A DNA stretch of 64,000 nt from Lysinibacillus sp. KCTC 33748 (GCF_002237755.1 NZ_MWSJ01000014.1:1-64000); one strand, 5' to 3'. Shown: positions 43,170-52,429, counted from the stretch's first letter. Made by a program: numbers and translations. Notes: a model not told the origin generated them from the sequence alone.

Positions 43170-44120
43170 ATGAAAAAAAGATATCTTTTAACAGCAACTG
43201 TTGTGCTGTCTATAGTTTCGCTATTTATCGGAGTAGTTGATATTAAACCGAGTGATCTATTAGACTTCGAATCAGAAGAAACTAGACTATTTATTATTAG
43301 TCGTATACCGAGACTTGTAGCAATTTTGTTAGCAGGTGCAGGTATGAGTATTGCTGGTTTAATTATGCAAAGCTTAAGTAGGAATAAGTTCGTGTCACCA
43401 ACGACAGCAGGTACATTAGATGCTACGAAGTTGGGGGTTCTAATTTCGATGATGTTTTTCACAAACGTCACGTATTTTCAAAAAATTTCCTTCGCTTTCC
43501 TATTTGCTTTAGCCGGCACATTATTGTTTATGCAAATATTAAATCGAATCAAGTTTAAAGATGCGATTTTTATACCACTTATTGGCTTAATGTTTGGGAA
43601 TATCCTTTCTTCAATTACAACGTTCTTTGCGTATAAGGCGGATATTATCCAAAACATTTCTGCATGGTTACAAGGAGATTTCTCATTAATGATGAAAGGT
43701 CGTTATGAGCTTTTATACATAAGTGTACCCGTGCTTATATTAGCTTACATTTATGCGAACCGCTTTACAGTGGCAGGAATGGGTGAGGATTTTGCAAAAA
43801 ATCTTGGTCTTTCCTATAAATTCATTGTGAATTTAGGTTTAGTGTTAGTAGCACTTATTGCAACGACGGTGGTCCTAACAGTTGGTGTGATTCCGTTCCT
43901 TGGTTTAATCATTCCAAATATAATTTCGCTGTTCAAAGGGGATAATCTTGCTAAGACATTGCCTCATACCGCACTACTAGGAATGTCTTTCTTATTATTC
44001 TGCGACATTATAGGGCGTGTACTGATTTTCCCTTATGAAATTCCGATTAGTATGACTGTCGGTGTCATCGGAAGTGCAATCTTCCTAATTATGTTGTTTA
44101 GGGGGAAAGCATATGCGTAA
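43170..44120 (+). CDS. yclN: Iron-siderophore ABC permease, YclN-like
   Basis: One of two FecCD-family permeases for a ferric siderophore, petrobactin-like by homology of gene order with Bacillus yclNOPQ. About nine hydrophobic segments and the motif RIPRLVAILLAGAGMSIAGLIMQ are visible. The ATG at 43170 follows GGGGAT and gives 316 aa; an in-frame ATG at 43149 lacks a site. The gene overlaps yclO by 8 nt. Fur-type sites upstream predict iron repression. Confidence 0.88.
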   Translation: MKKRYLLTATVVLSIVSLFIGVVDIKPSDLLDFESEETRLFIISRIPRLVAILLAGAGMSIAGLIMQSLSRNKFVSPTTAGTLDATKLGVLISMMFFTNVTYFQKISFAFLFALAGTLLFMQILNRIKFKDAIFIPLIGLMFGNILSSITTFFAYKADIIQNISAWLQGDFSLMMKGRYELLYISVPVLILAYIYANRFTVAGMGEDFAKNLGLSYKFIVNLGLVLVALIATTVVLTVGVIPFLGLIIPNIISLFKGDNLAKTLPHTALLGMSFLLFCDIIGRVLIFPYEIPISMTVGVIGSAIFLIMLFRGKAYA

Positions 44121-45066
44121 CCGTACAAAAATGTTGATTTTACTAGGTTTGGCCGTAGCATCTATTTTACTGTATGTACTTTATGGACTTAATGGTAATT
44201 ATCATTATGCACTCCCGCGCCGCCTCATTAAAGTGTTTGCTATGTCGTTAACGGGAATTGCGATTGCTTATTCAACAGTGGTCTTCCAAACGATTACACA
44301 TAACCGTATTTTAACGCCAAGTGTAATGGGGCTTGATGCATTATATATGTTGGTTCAAACGTTTATCTTTTACTTCTTCGGCTCTATGTCGGTATTCGTC
44401 ATTAATGCTAAATATAATTTCTTATTAGCTGTTTCAGCTATGGTTATCTTTGCGTTAATTTTTTATCGTGTATTGTTCAAGGAAGGAAAGCGCCCGATTT
44501 ATTTCTTACTGCTTGTCGGTATGATTGTCGGAACATTTTTAGGAAGCGTAACTACGTTTTTCCAAGTATTAATAGACCCGAATGAATTTTTAAGCTTACA
44601 AAGTAAAATGTTTGCAAGCTTCAACAATGTCAATTCGGATTTAGTATGGCTTGCAGCTGTTGTCATCATCATTACCTTTATTTATGGCTGGCGTCATATG
44701 AACCAATTAGACGTAATGTCTCTTGGTCGGGATACAGCCATTAACCTAGGGGTACCATATGACAAGCTTGTGCAGCGTATGCTCATATTGTCTTCGGTGT
44801 TAATAGCCGTGTCTACAGCTCTTGTTGGGCCTATTACGTTTTTTGGCTTAATCGTAGCAAATTTATCGTATCAATTTTTCAAGACGTACAAGCACTCTGT
44901 GGTAATAGCAGGTTCATGTGTAATGAGTATTGTAGCTTTAGTCGGTGGACAGTGGATGGTCGAACGTATATTTAACTTCGATACAACCCTGAGCGTTATT
45001 ATAAACTTCGTAGGTGGCGTATACTTCATCTACTTATTATTGAAGGAAAGTAGGTCAGCAGGATGA
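44113..45066 (+). CDS. yclO: Iron-siderophore ABC permease, YclO-like
   Basis: The second FecCD permease of the importer, 317 aa with about nine membrane helices. The segment RRLIKVFAMSLTGIAIAYST and the cytoplasmic ATPase-contact loop LGRDTAINLGVPYDKL are typical. TAGGGGGAAAG lies before the ATG, which starts inside the yclN end; its own end overlaps the yclP start by 4 nt (ATGA). The tight overlaps indicate translational coupling so that the two permeases are made in equal amounts. Confidence 0.88.
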   Translation: MRNRTKMLILLGLAVASILLYVLYGLNGNYHYALPRRLIKVFAMSLTGIAIAYSTVVFQTITHNRILTPSVMGLDALYMLVQTFIFYFFGSMSVFVINAKYNFLLAVSAMVIFALIFYRVLFKEGKRPIYFLLLVGMIVGTFLGSVTTFFQVLIDPNEFLSLQSKMFASFNNVNSDLVWLAAVVIIITFIYGWRHMNQLDVMSLGRDTAINLGVPYDKLVQRMLILSSVLIAVSTALVGPITFFGLIVANLSYQFFKTYKHSVVIAGSCVMSIVALVGGQWMVERIFNFDTTLSVIINFVGGVYFIYLLLKESRSAG

Positions 45067-45824
45067 TCCAAGTAAAAGAACTCTCCAAATACTTTGGGAA
45101 AAAACCGGTCATTCAAGATGTCAGTGTCGACGTTGCACCAGGGAAAATAACATCTTTTATTGGACCAAATGGTGCAGGTAAATCAACATTGCTTTCAATG
45201 GTAAGCCGTTTACTTAATGCAGATACTGGAGAAGTATTACTCGACAAGTCAGATGTACGTCGTTGGAAATCAGATGATTTTGCAAAACGAGTATCTATTT
45301 TAAAGCAGTCAAACTATATGAATGTACGACTAACAATTCGTGAGCTTGTTTCATTCGGGCGTTTCCCTTATTCAAAAGGTAATTTAAAGCATGAGGATGA
45401 GCTAAAAGTAGATGAAGCAATTCAATATATGAATTTAGAGGATATTCAACACAATTATTTGGATGAATTATCCGGTGGTCAACGTCAACGTGCATTTATC
45501 GCAATGGTTATTGCACAGGATACAGACTATATTTTGCTTGATGAGCCACTCAACAATTTAGACATGAAGCACTCTGTGCAAATCATGAAAATTTTGCGTA
45601 AGCTCGTTGATGAACTAGGAAAGACAGTTGTCATCGTATTACACGATATTAACTTTGCTTCCGTTTACTCCGATCATATTGTTGCATTAAAAAATGGTCG
45701 TGTTGTCAAAAATGGTCCAACAAATGACATTATCAACTCTGATGCGCTTAAAGAAATCTATGATATGGATATTCCTGTTCAAGAACAGAATGGGTGTCGC
45801 ATTTGTGTGTATTTCAACTCTTAG
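45063..45824 (+). CDS. yclP: Iron-siderophore ABC transporter ATPase, YclP-like
   Basis: The cytosolic ATPase energising the YclNO permease. Walker A GPNGAGKST, signature LSGGQRQRAFIAM, Walker B YILLDEPLNNLD and the H-loop VLHDINFA are all intact. Length 253 aa is the family norm. It overlaps yclO by 4 nt and is followed after 63 nt by the binding protein. Among FecE-type proteins the LDEPLNNLDMKHS variant is common in siderophore systems. Confidence 0.92.
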   Translation: MIQVKELSKYFGKKPVIQDVSVDVAPGKITSFIGPNGAGKSTLLSMVSRLLNADTGEVLLDKSDVRRWKSDDFAKRVSILKQSNYMNVRLTIRELVSFGRFPYSKGNLKHEDELKVDEAIQYMNLEDIQHNYLDELSGGQRQRAFIAMVIAQDTDYILLDEPLNNLDMKHSVQIMKILRKLVDELGKTVVIVLHDINFASVYSDHIVALKNGRVVKNGPTNDIINSDALKEIYDMDIPVQEQNGCRICVYFNS

Positions 45825-45887
45825 AAATAGTAAAGATGGGATAACCATCTATTAACTATAAATTAAATTTAAAGGAGCAATTTTACA

Positions 45888-46898
45888 ATGAAAAATTGGA
45901 AATTACTAACTGTATTAATGGCTATGATGCTATTAGTATTAGCTGCTTGCGGTTCTAAGGACGAAGCAAAAAAAGAAGAGAAAGATTCTTCAACTGATAA
46001 CAAACCTTCTGAGACGCAAAAGGAAGAAGCTACAGCTTATCCAATTACAATTCCAGGTAGCACACAAGGTGAAAGTACATTTAAAGAAGTAACTCTTGAT
46101 AAAATGCCAGAAAAAGTTGTTGTATTTGACTATGGTTTCCTTGATACTTTAGATGCTTTAGATGTTAAAGTTGCAGGTGTTCCACAAAAATCAGTTCCTA
46201 AGTATTTAAGCAAATATGCTGATACATCATACGTAAATATTGGTGCTTTAAAAGAACCTGATTTTGAAGCAATCTCTGAAATGAACCCAGATATCATTTT
46301 CATCTCTGGTCGTCAAGCAGCAGCTTACGATGAGTTATCTAAAATTGCACCAACAGTATTCGTAGGTGTAGATGCAAAAGATTTCATGCCATCATTCAAA
46401 GCTAATGTTGAATTAGCTGGTAAGATCTTTGGTAAAGAAAAAGAAGCTGCTGATGCATTTGCTACTTACGAAGCAAAAGTAGAGGAAGTTAAAGCGAAAA
46501 CAGCTTCAGCTAAAGAAAAAGCTTTAATCGTATTAGGTTCTGAAGGTGCATTATCTGCATATGGTCCTGGTTCACGTTTCGGTGTAATTCATGATGTTTA
46601 TGGTGTAAAAGCTGCTGATGAAAAAATTGAAGCTTCTACACACGGTTCAAACGCATCATTTGAATATGTACGTGATACAAACCCAGATGTTTTATTCGTA
46701 GTTGACCGTGATGCTGCTGTAACTCCAGAAGGTGAGTCTGGTACAAAAGCTGCAATTGAAAACGAAATCGTTGGTGCTACTAACGCTGCGAAAAACAGTA
46801 AAATCTTCTATTTAGATCCACAAGTTTGGTATTTATCTGGTGGCGGTTTAACTTCTGAAACTCAAAAAGCTGATGACATTTTAAAGGCGTTTAAATAA
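45888..46898 (+). CDS. yclQ: Siderophore-binding lipoprotein, YclQ-like
   Basis: A membrane-anchored receptor for a ferric siderophore (petrobactin or its precursor by analogy). The lipobox LAAC (C21) is followed by a Lys/Glu-rich linker and a Peripla_BP_2 fold; VVVFDYGFLDTLDALDVKVAG is typical of FatB/YclQ proteins. AAAGGAG lies before the ATG. The codons are biased toward highly expressed types compared with neighbours, as is usual for binding proteins. It is followed by the heme monooxygenase after 1 nt. Confidence 0.9.
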   Translation: MKNWKLLTVLMAMMLLVLAACGSKDEAKKEEKDSSTDNKPSETQKEEATAYPITIPGSTQGESTFKEVTLDKMPEKVVVFDYGFLDTLDALDVKVAGVPQKSVPKYLSKYADTSYVNIGALKEPDFEAISEMNPDIIFISGRQAAAYDELSKIAPTVFVGVDAKDFMPSFKANVELAGKIFGKEKEAADAFATYEAKVEEVKAKTASAKEKALIVLGSEGALSAYGPGSRFGVIHDVYGVKAADEKIEASTHGSNASFEYVRDTNPDVLFVVDRDAAVTPEGESGTKAAIENEIVGATNAAKNSKIFYLDPQVWYLSGGGLTSETQKADDILKAFK

Positions 46899-46899
46899 T

Positions 46900-47214
46900 A
46901 TGTTTGTACAAATTAAACGTATTGTCGTTACGGAAGGGAATTCCGATAAAGTAGTTGAACGTTTTGGTGCTAAAAAAGATGGTCCAACATTACTTGAACA
47001 ACAGCCAGGCTTTATTGATAAGCAAGTACTTTTGAAAAAAGTACGACGTGGTGATGAAGAAGTGTTAATTGTGGTTCGTTGGGAATCAGAAGAAGCATGG
47101 AAAAATTGGGAGAAAAGTCCAGAGCATATTGCTGGTCATAAAGCAAATGCTGGTAAACCGAAGCCTGATCACATCATCGAAAGCGGACAAGAAGTTTATT
47201 ATGTAAAAGGTTAA
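46900..47214 (+). CDS. Heme-degrading monooxygenase (IsdG/HmoA-like)
   Basis: A small cytosolic ABM-fold enzyme expected to open heme and release iron. Its 104 aa match IsdG-family length, with the N-terminal FVQIKRIVVTEGNSDKVVERF, the Trp-containing VRWESEEAWKNW and the ligand His in SPEHIAGHK, which correspond to the Asn, Trp and His of the active site. The start codon is 1 nt after the yclQ stop with no obvious own ribosome binding site, so it is probably coupled. Combining a siderophore importer and a heme monooxygenase in one operon is an iron-scavenging unit. Confidence 0.85.
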   Translation: MFVQIKRIVVTEGNSDKVVERFGAKKDGPTLLEQQPGFIDKQVLLKKVRRGDEEVLIVVRWESEEAWKNWEKSPEHIAGHKANAGKPKPDHIIESGQEVYYVKG

Positions 47215-47222
47215 TATTTTAG

Positions 47223-47257
47223 AGGTGTCTCAAAGTCATTTGAGGCACCTTTTTTTA
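47223..47257 (+). terminator. Terminator of the yclNOPQ-monooxygenase operon
   Basis: AGGTGTCTCAAA pairs with TTTGAGGCACCT (one G-U pair) around a 4-nt loop, followed by T7. The 190 nt up to the next gene hold no supported feature. Confidence 0.9.
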
Positions 47258-47447
47258 TATGAATATGTAAGGTCTCGTAGAAAAAACAATAGGTAGGCAA
47301 AGTGACAGGGAGCGAAGGAAAGAATGGCTAACTAGACTAAAAGAAGTCGGGGTGGCGGATAAAAAAATTAAGCGATGAATAGAAGCATTGAAATGACGCA
47401 TAAGGAAGAAGGGAGGCACAAATTTATAACTGTGCCATACCCATTTC

Positions 47448-48065
47448 TTAATGCTTAATGGACGCTTTATTCCATGCATTAAATGCTGTCGTAATATTAA
47501 AAGAAATATCAGTATCACTAATGGAGACCTCGGTAAAATGTTTGGGTGCACAATTAGCTTCCTTTACAGCAGTATTATATTTCCCTAAAGAGGACATTTC
47601 TATTTCTGAATTATAGCGATAAACAGGCAAGCCGACAGTAGCATTTCTAATAGAAGTGCTAGAGCAATTGCCTCTAGCATTTATAATATAAAAGCTTGGT
47701 AACGTATAAATTATAGGTGTATGTATGTTTAATCCAGAGGTAAATGGACTTACTAAAGGCGGTATAGACTGATTTTCTTCAGATACTCTTTTAATTCCAT
47801 ATTGTTCAATAAAAGCGTCTAGCTTTTGCTGAAAAGTATCCTCAAATCCAGGAATATTGCAAATAAAATTTGAAAATGTAGATTTGCTTTTATACTCTGC
47901 TAATGTTTCTTTATAAGCTTGTTGCTCGGCATCAACAATTATTTGCTCTATACATTGCTGTTCTTTCGAAGGTTTTTTAATCGTGATTTCCTCTTCGGTC
48001 ACTGAAATTGTACAGGAGAAATTAGCTGTAAGTATTAAAACATTTTCATTTACGTCATTTTTCAT
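47448..48065 (-). CDS. Unknown protein divergent from the com locus
   Basis: I do not recognise the family. The 205 aa are cytosolic-looking, with an acidic helical N-terminal half (IEQIIVDAEQQAYKETLAEY) and a Ser/Thr/Asn-rich second half, five cysteines (SCTIS, QQCIE, FICNI, GNCSS, NCAPK) and no signal peptide. The start at 48065 follows GGGAG at 8 nt. It faces away from comQ, and the shared 400-nt region holds palindromes resembling those on the other side of the cassette, so it may be regulated together with comQ (inference). No terminator is obvious on its 3' side. Confidence 0.65.
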   Translation of the reverse strand: MKNDVNENVLILTANFSCTISVTEEEITIKKPSKEQQCIEQIIVDAEQQAYKETLAEYKSKSTFSNFICNIPGFEDTFQQKLDAFIEQYGIKRVSEENQSIPPLVSPFTSGLNIHTPIIYTLPSFYIINARGNCSSTSIRNATVGLPVYRYNSEIEMSSLGKYNTAVKEANCAPKHFTEVSISDTDISFNITTAFNAWNKASIKH

Positions 48066-48260
48066 TTCAATCACTCCCTGTGTTTCGAGTATTTCCTGTT
48101 AATAGATTTAAATGATTCCTAGCTGTTCATCATGATGGAGTTGCCTAGCCTTCTCTTCAGTACATGGCAAATGGTCTCAATTCTCTTTCTGATATTTGGA
48201 AATAAACTATTTAACTTGATTAAATCGAACAGATGCAAATGATCTTAAAATCTTACCCTA

Positions 48261-48323
48261 TTTAAGCGTATCATCGATAAGGACGCCATTTCAATGGTGG
48301 GTTTACGCCAAAAAATGGCGGTC
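48261..48323 (+). repeat. Left inverted repeat flanking the comQXPA cassette
   Basis: 63 nt from TTTAAGCGTA to TGGCGGTC align to the reverse complement of 52631-52694 at roughly 70 percent with one gap; the best blocks are TTAAGCGTA, ATTTCAA, TTTACGCCA and GGCGGTC. A further palindrome ACCGCCA-CTTTT-TGGCGGT follows at 48335-48353. No transposase or clear target duplication is seen. Confidence 0.65.
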
Positions 48324-48334
48324 AATAATATAAT

Positions 48335-48353
48335 ACCGCCACTTTTTGGCGGT
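48335..48353. promoter_or_regulatory. CCGCCA/TGGCGG palindrome upstream of comQ
   Basis: ACCGCCA-CTTTT-TGGCGGT, about 110 nt before comQ. With the preceding CGCCA-AAAAA-TGGCG (about 48306-48321) it forms an array also found behind comA. It could be a ComA-type operator or part of the flanking repeat. A -10-like TATACT lies at 48425-48430. Confidence 0.45.
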
Positions 48354-48463
48354 ATTTCTGTCATGATTTTATGTAAAATATTCCCTTATTGGTTTAATAT
48401 CTAGTATTATTTCCTATTAATCTGTATACTATTTAATAACATACTTGTGGGGGGAGAGGACTA

Positions 48464-49366
48464 TTGCAGGAGCTTGACGGAAAAATTAATGAAGCATTGG
48501 ATATTCTAATTGAAAACGAGTTATTGATAGGTCATGAACTACGGTCGATGCTAAAGATTTTTAAGGAAGAAAAAAAGGCAGTTGGCTATTCATTTGGTAA
48601 GCTATGTTATTGGCATTACGAAGCATTTGCAGATTGTTTGAACGAGGACATCTATAAAGTTGCCGCAGCTATTGAACTTTTAATTTTATCGTTTGATATC
48701 ATCGATGACTTGCAGGACAAGGATTCAGACTACAGTTGGACTAAAACACCTGAATTATCATTAAATGTTGCGTTAGCTATGCTAGTGATGGCTTCTAAAA
48801 CAATACGTGAGACTTCCTTTGAACACAAAAGTGCAGCTATTCAAATACTTGATGATTATGCATTACGAAGTATAAATGGTCAGCAACTAGATTTACTTAA
48901 TACTTGTAGGGATGAGCAATCATATTTACAAATGATTGAACAAAAGTCAGGTTCTTTAACAGCAATGGGTTGCTTAATTGGTGAAGTACTTGCAAAAGGT
49001 GAGACATCTTCTGATGTTAAAGAGTATGGGAAATACATAGGTATTATCCAACAAATTAAAAACGATATTCAAAGTTTAAAAACTTGGGGATCTAAAAATG
49101 ATTTGCTTAATAAAAGATACTCATTGCCCATTATTTATCTTTTATCACAGAAAAATGATGTTTCAAAGTCTGTGATAAGCTATTATAATGACGATATAGA
49201 TGCATTTTTAGATAATAATGCTATGGAAAACGAGTTGACAAATGGTGGTGCGATACGTTATGCAATTACTATTAAAAATGTTTACAAGTTTAAAGCATTA
49301 GATAATCTTGAAAACATAGCAATAAACGATTTAGGTAAAGACTACTTAAAAAAACTATTGAAATGA
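48464..49366 (+). CDS. comQ: ComQ isoprenyl transferase for pheromone maturation
   Basis: It attaches an isoprenyl group to a tryptophan of ComX and is needed for pheromone export and activity. It belongs to the polyprenyl synthase fold with the first Asp-rich motif D81DLQD85; the second is replaced by NDIQ, as in ComQ proteins. Length 300 aa agrees. The TTG start follows GGGGGGAGAGGA. The stop is 12 nt before comX, with the comX ribosome binding site overlapping the comQ end, so the two are tightly linked. Confidence 0.88.
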   Translation: MQELDGKINEALDILIENELLIGHELRSMLKIFKEEKKAVGYSFGKLCYWHYEAFADCLNEDIYKVAAAIELLILSFDIIDDLQDKDSDYSWTKTPELSLNVALAMLVMASKTIRETSFEHKSAAIQILDDYALRSINGQQLDLLNTCRDEQSYLQMIEQKSGSLTAMGCLIGEVLAKGETSSDVKEYGKYIGIIQQIKNDIQSLKTWGSKNDLLNKRYSLPIIYLLSQKNDVSKSVISYYNDDIDAFLDNNAMENELTNGGAIRYAITIKNVYKFKALDNLENIAINDLGKDYLKKLLK

Positions 49367-49378
49367 GGAGTTATATGC

Positions 49379-49537
49379 ATGATAAATGTAATTCAATATC
49401 TAGAAAATAACCCAGAACTAGTTTCTCTATTAAAAGCACAAAAAGTCTCATTAATTGGAGTTTCGCCTATAGAGCAAAAAGCAATTTTAGATGCGTTTAA
49501 TAGTGAAGTAGAGTTGGAAAGTGGATCGTGGAAATAA
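49379..49537 (+). CDS. comX: ComX pheromone precursor (52 aa)
   Basis: A short gene that is easy to miss. The ATG at 49379 follows GAGGAG at 8 nt. The peptide starts MINVIQYLENNPELVSLLKA, continues with KVSLIGVSPIEQKAI and ends SGSWK. The leader shape (hydrophobic helix, then SLIG and a Pro/Gln turn) is that of ComX, and the penultimate Trp (W51) is the expected prenylation site. The mature peptide should be the last few residues. The gene overlaps the comP start by 10 nt. Position between comQ and comP is decisive. Confidence 0.88.
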   Translation: MINVIQYLENNPELVSLLKAQKVSLIGVSPIEQKAILDAFNSEVELESGSWK

Positions 49538-51831
49538 AATCGTTGAGTAGCAAGTTAGTTTGGCCTGCTATAATGCTCTATTTAATGATTGGTTCTTATC
49601 TGATATATGTGGGTTATAGCGGGCCATTATTAGAAATTGAGATAGAAAAAGAGAATGGCGAGTGGGGAGTAACGCAACCTTATTACAAAGACTGGACGGG
49701 ATGGAGAAATATTTCACCATCTGATGTTATTTTAAGAGTAGATGATGTGCCGATGGATCATCTACATCAATTGAAATATAAATCTATGATAGTAACTGCT
49801 GATAAAATAACCATAATGAAGCCAAATGGAGAAATAAAAGATATACATATTAACCATTCAGATATCCCTCACCAATTTTACTATTTATTACTATTTCCGT
49901 TTTGTTATTATTTACTAACTCTATTCATTATCATATATATATATTTCAATCAAAAAAGTATAAAGCTTACTAACTTACTTATTTTTTTTATGTTAACTGT
50001 TTCATTGGCTTATGTAAGTAGCGGAGTATCTAGTAGAGTGAATGGAATTGGGATAATAGTAAATCGTAGTAGTATGGTATTGTGTTTAGCTATATTATTA
50101 CATTTTTTAAGAGATTATTATTCATTTGTAAAAATAAATTGGCTGTTTACAAACAATATCAAATACTTTTATGTATTCCCTGTAATCGCTTTTTCACTGG
50201 GCTGCATTTGCACTTTCTATCCTGCTTATTACATTTTACTTTCTGACGTAGTGTTAGTCCTTTTCTTCATTCTCCTTATTATTATTCTTAGTATTTTATT
50301 ACTAAGCTATTTTAAATACAAATCACCTCAGTTGAAAGTATTGTTAAGTAGTATAATGATACCGTTTTTGCCATTCCTTTTTTTATATGCACTCCCTAGC
50401 ATTTTTTTTGATACGTATATTCTTTCAGGTGAAGTCAGCTCTTTATTTTTATTACTTATTCCATTTAGCTTTATCTTTACACAGGTAGCAGAACGATTAT
50501 TTGATATTGAATACCATATTACAAGACTTCGTTATTATGGAATCTTTGCATTAATATTTACTTTATGGTTAATAGTTGGTTTGTATTGCATTGCAGGAAA
50601 ATATTTAACTATACCCGTAATATCAGGTGTTTCTCTCTTTACTTTTACATCGTTAGTTGTCCTTTTTTACATAAAAGAGAAGGTAGATTATCGAAAACGA
50701 AAAATTTTATTTTCGACAAAAGGGGATTATATACATCAGCTATACACGGCTGTCGATAGGATTGGTAAAACGATTAAAATAGATGAGCTTCTAAAGAAGT
50801 TTGCACAAGAGGTTTCATTACATCTTGAGTTAGAGAATGTATTTGTATTAACTTATAACTATGACACAAGTCAATTTACTTCAACGGTTGAGGGAAGGCT
50901 TTCAATTAATCCAGCGCTAATAGAGGATTTGAAATTAGGAGAAATACGGAGAATCGACAAAGTCTACTTAGCCTTCCTCCATCAAGATGCTCATTATAAA
51001 AGAGCCTTAGTATTGGAACATAAAAATTCGATTCATTTAAAAGATGAAGAGCTTCTATGGCTTGAATTGCTTTTATTATATGTAAATAATTTTATTGAAA
51101 ATACAAAGATGGTAGAAGAGCTGTTAGAGGAACTAAGGCATATGAGGCAAGCAGATGATAGTCAATTACCTTGGTTAAGCAAATTATTATGGTTAAGATT
51201 TGAAGAGGAAAAATATCAATTAGCTCAAGAATTACATGATACCAATTTGCAAGAGCAGCTCCATATTGCCCGAGAGGTTGATGTCCTAGTCAATGCGAAA
51301 GATACAACTGATATCCAGCAAAAACTTGATAAAATTCATCAGCAGATGATTACATCTTTACATGATTTAAGAGCTTATTGCGAAAATTTAAAACCTCCAT
51401 TATTAGATACATTAGGGCTAAACGCTGCGTTAGAAAAGTTAATTCGTAAAGTAATAGAAAGAGCTAGTTTTGAATTAATTTATACGATAGATCGCCTTTA
51501 TTTAGAGGATGAGCGTATGAATTTAATGATTTATCGACTATTTCAAGAATTACTCAACAATGCTTTAAAACATTCCTATGCAACAACAGTTGAAATACGT
51601 TTACAGGAAATGGACGATGGTTTTGAAATCATCTATAAGGATGATGGGTTAGGCTGTAATGTTGATGATATTACTGTCGGAGAGTCAATGGGAATTCAAG
51701 GTATGCAAGAGCGTGTAAAGGCCTTTAACGGACAGTTTTACATCGATTCACAGGTTAATGAAGGAATGTTTATTAGAATTACAGTAAAAGAAGGAAGTGA
51801 TACACTTGATTACGATGCTTATAGTGGATGA
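49528..51831 (+). CDS. comP: ComP sensor histidine kinase
   Basis: The membrane receptor for the modified ComX pheromone, phosphorylating ComA. After TM1 (about 10-28) an extracytoplasmic PDZ-like segment (about 30-115) is followed by several further membrane helices to about residue 390, then a cytosolic GAF-like stretch and the HisKA_3 kinase: H570 in LAQELHDTNLQ, the N box QELLNNALKHS (about 674-684) and DDGLGC plus GIQGMQERV. At 767 aa it matches ComP. The GTG at 49528 lies inside comX. Its 3' end overlaps comA. Confidence 0.92.
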   Translation: MEIKSLSSKLVWPAIMLYLMIGSYLIYVGYSGPLLEIEIEKENGEWGVTQPYYKDWTGWRNISPSDVILRVDDVPMDHLHQLKYKSMIVTADKITIMKPNGEIKDIHINHSDIPHQFYYLLLFPFCYYLLTLFIIIYIYFNQKSIKLTNLLIFFMLTVSLAYVSSGVSSRVNGIGIIVNRSSMVLCLAILLHFLRDYYSFVKINWLFTNNIKYFYVFPVIAFSLGCICTFYPAYYILLSDVVLVLFFILLIIILSILLLSYFKYKSPQLKVLLSSIMIPFLPFLFLYALPSIFFDTYILSGEVSSLFLLLIPFSFIFTQVAERLFDIEYHITRLRYYGIFALIFTLWLIVGLYCIAGKYLTIPVISGVSLFTFTSLVVLFYIKEKVDYRKRKILFSTKGDYIHQLYTAVDRIGKTIKIDELLKKFAQEVSLHLELENVFVLTYNYDTSQFTSTVEGRLSINPALIEDLKLGEIRRIDKVYLAFLHQDAHYKRALVLEHKNSIHLKDEELLWLELLLLYVNNFIENTKMVEELLEELRHMRQADDSQLPWLSKLLWLRFEEEKYQLAQELHDTNLQEQLHIAREVDVLVNAKDTTDIQQKLDKIHQQMITSLHDLRAYCENLKPPLLDTLGLNAALEKLIRKVIERASFELIYTIDRLYLEDERMNLMIYRLFQELLNNALKHSYATTVEIRLQEMDDGFEIIYKDDGLGCNVDDITVGESMGIQGMQERVKAFNGQFYIDSQVNEGMFIRITVKEGSDTLDYDAYSG

Positions 51832-52429
51832 TCACCCTATTGTGTTAGAGGGAACGAAAAATTTATTTCAAGAAAACGAAGATATTATAGTTGATACAGA
51901 AAGCGATGCGACTCATGTCATACAGAGAATTAAAAACAAACCGTATGATATCTACTTAATTGATATAAATATGCCATTAGAGAATGGCATACATTTAGCA
52001 CGTAACATTAAAGCTATCCAGTCAAATGCTTCAATTATCCTTTATACTGGTGATGATATTACTGATTATTATCCACTTATTTTAGAGCGGAAAATAGAAG
52101 GGATTTTAGCTAAAACAGCGTCTAAGGAGCAAATTTTACGAACTGTTCGAGCCATTGCAAATGGTGAAATTGTGTTACCTCAAAATTTCTTGGATTTTCT
52201 CGATAATAAATTTAAATTGCAGGATGCAAAACTTGATATACACTTAAATGAAAAAGAAAAGAAAATTTTAAGATTGATTGCAGAAGGACATACGAATAAA
52301 GCGATTGCCATAGAATTAAATATCCCTCAGCGAACAACTGAAAGATATTTAACGCAGCTATTTTCTTTATTGAATGTAGATTCACGGACAGACGCTGTGA
52401 ATCTTGCAGAAAGAATGAATTTACTATAG
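51806..52429 (+). CDS. comA: ComA response regulator
   Basis: The transcription factor activated by ComP. The receiver domain has MLIVDDHPIVLEGT and the phosphoacceptor in LIDINMP (about D53), a Lys at ILAKTASKEQ, and a C-terminal LuxR/NarL-type helix-turn-helix (NEKEKKILRLIAEGHTNKAI, about 140-200). The TTG at 51806 is chosen, with GGAAGTGA 5 nt upstream; GTG 51797 and ATG 51815 are possible. It overlaps comP by 26 nt. Length 207 aa is close to B. subtilis ComA. The target operators in this genome are unknown; see the palindrome arrays. Confidence 0.88.
   Translation: MITMLIVDDHPIVLEGTKNLFQENEDIIVDTESDATHVIQRIKNKPYDIYLIDINMPLENGIHLARNIKAIQSNASIILYTGDDITDYYPLILERKIEGILAKTASKEQILRTVRAIANGEIVLPQNFLDFLDNKFKLQDAKLDIHLNEKEKKILRLIAEGHTNKAIAIELNIPQRTTERYLTQLFSLLNVDSRTDAVNLAERMNLL

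Noticed and set aside
47255-47551. Minus-strand 98-aa frame overlapping the unknown 205-aa gene
   Set aside because: It overlaps the better-supported gene in another frame, has no start signal and appears as a chance reading.
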